Shown piece by piece: positions 63,870-64,000 of a stretch of 64,000 nucleotides of DNA. The notes under the pieces were generated by a model that saw nothing but the letters and a program-made list of their open reading frames with translations, made no database searches and was not told the origin of the DNA. The number at the start of each line of letters is the position of its first letter. Position 1 is the first letter of the stretch. The stretch comes from Limosilactobacillus alvi (lineage in GTDB: Bacteria; Bacillota; Bacilli; Lactobacillales; Lactobacillaceae). Made by a program: the position numbers and the translations under genes. The DNA lies in the NCBI RefSeq assembly GCF_016900115.1, contig NZ_JACJJQ010000001.1, positions 1-64,000 of the forward strand. Reading direction: 5' to 3'.

Positions 63870-64000
63870 TTATTTATCAGCCTTCGAATACATATCAACA
63901 ATTTCCTTAAAGAAGCTTACTACTTCACCCTTTGGAACATCAAAGTTTTGATTTTGCCACCAATAAAAAGTACCGATAATTGCACCACCTAAACTATAAG
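63870..64000 (-). CDS. 3' end of a probable TetR-family regulator (partial)
   Basis: Only the last 43 codons are in the window. The frame reads YSLGGAIIGTFYWWQNQNF then EVVSFFKEIVDMYSKADK. The G-G-x-I-x-x-x-x-x-W-W-x-N pattern followed by a final helix is the usual C-terminal end of many TetR/AcrR ligand-binding domains. The DNA-binding part is outside the window, so the assignment is tentative. Confidence 0.55.
   Translation of the reverse strand, partial: YSLGGAIIGTFYWWQNQNFDVPKGEVVSFFKEIVDMYSKADK

Overview
The window looks like chromosome of a heterofermentative lactobacillus, most likely a Limosilactobacillus. This rests on dense low-GC Gram-positive coding, heavy use of CGG arginine codons, seven T-box leaders, the rsmG-noc-parB-DUF951-ychF-DUF1129 neighbourhood of the lactobacillus origin region, and an exosortase-G locus. 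The species assignment is inference; no rRNA or tRNA gene is present to anchor it.

Layout. 1-8.6 kb: housekeeping genes, including a histidine phosphatase, divergent nagB/nagA with two palindromic NagR-type operators in the promoters, an L,D-transpeptidase, a DHH phosphoesterase with an ABC-F ATPase, a flavin reductase and an APC permease. 9.2-14.9 kb: a leftward cluster of six genes: Firmicu-CTERM-like surface protein, polytopic membrane protein, exosortase XrtG, processive family-2 glycosyltransferase, 6-pyruvoyl-tetrahydropterin-synthase-like protein and an EAL protein. 15.3-23 kb: rbsK with its operator, trxA, terC, a pseudouridine synthase, corA with a frameshifted small downstream gene, a guaB lacking CBS domains, and the ACT/PFL pair. 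23.1-25.7 kb: an AT-rich decayed island (ABC exporter and flippase pseudogenes) between two 114-116 bp direct repeats. 25.9-30.6 kb: DUF1129, ychF, DUF951, parB, noc and rsmG, with no parA between noc and parB and a near-perfect Noc-binding site upstream. 30.8-33.2 kb: nucleoside hydrolase and NupC transporter with cre sites.

34-53.5 kb is an amino-acid region ruled by tRNA- or ribosome-sensing leaders. T-boxes precede an AAT permease, metA-hom, the two transsulfuration genes, tyrS, trpS, a MetE-like methyltransferase and brnQ. Three of them show an ATG specifier in the same local context. Together these genes make a route from aspartate semialdehyde through homoserine, acyl-homoserine, cystathionine and homocysteine to methionine. 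A cyst(e)ine-type ABC importer (46.8-49.9 kb) sits behind a promoter, a 34-codon leader ORF with three consecutive Cys codons, and a terminator: a putative cysteine-responsive ribosome attenuator. 53.7-56.6 kb: arsC, aldo-keto reductase, nitroreductase, YagU-like protein. 56.8-62.7 kb: a haem-acquisition operon with NEAT-domain proteins, an IsdE-like binding protein, permease and ATPase. The window ends with a sugar isomerase-like gene and the 3' end of a TetR-like regulator.

A family of dispersed intergenic repeats (at least eight copies, about 75-290 bp, each carrying a terminator-like hairpin and a conserved box) punctuates the gene ends throughout. The most interesting items are the complete exosortase-G locus, the Cys-codon attenuator, the repeat family and several single-base frameshifts in otherwise protein-like genes.
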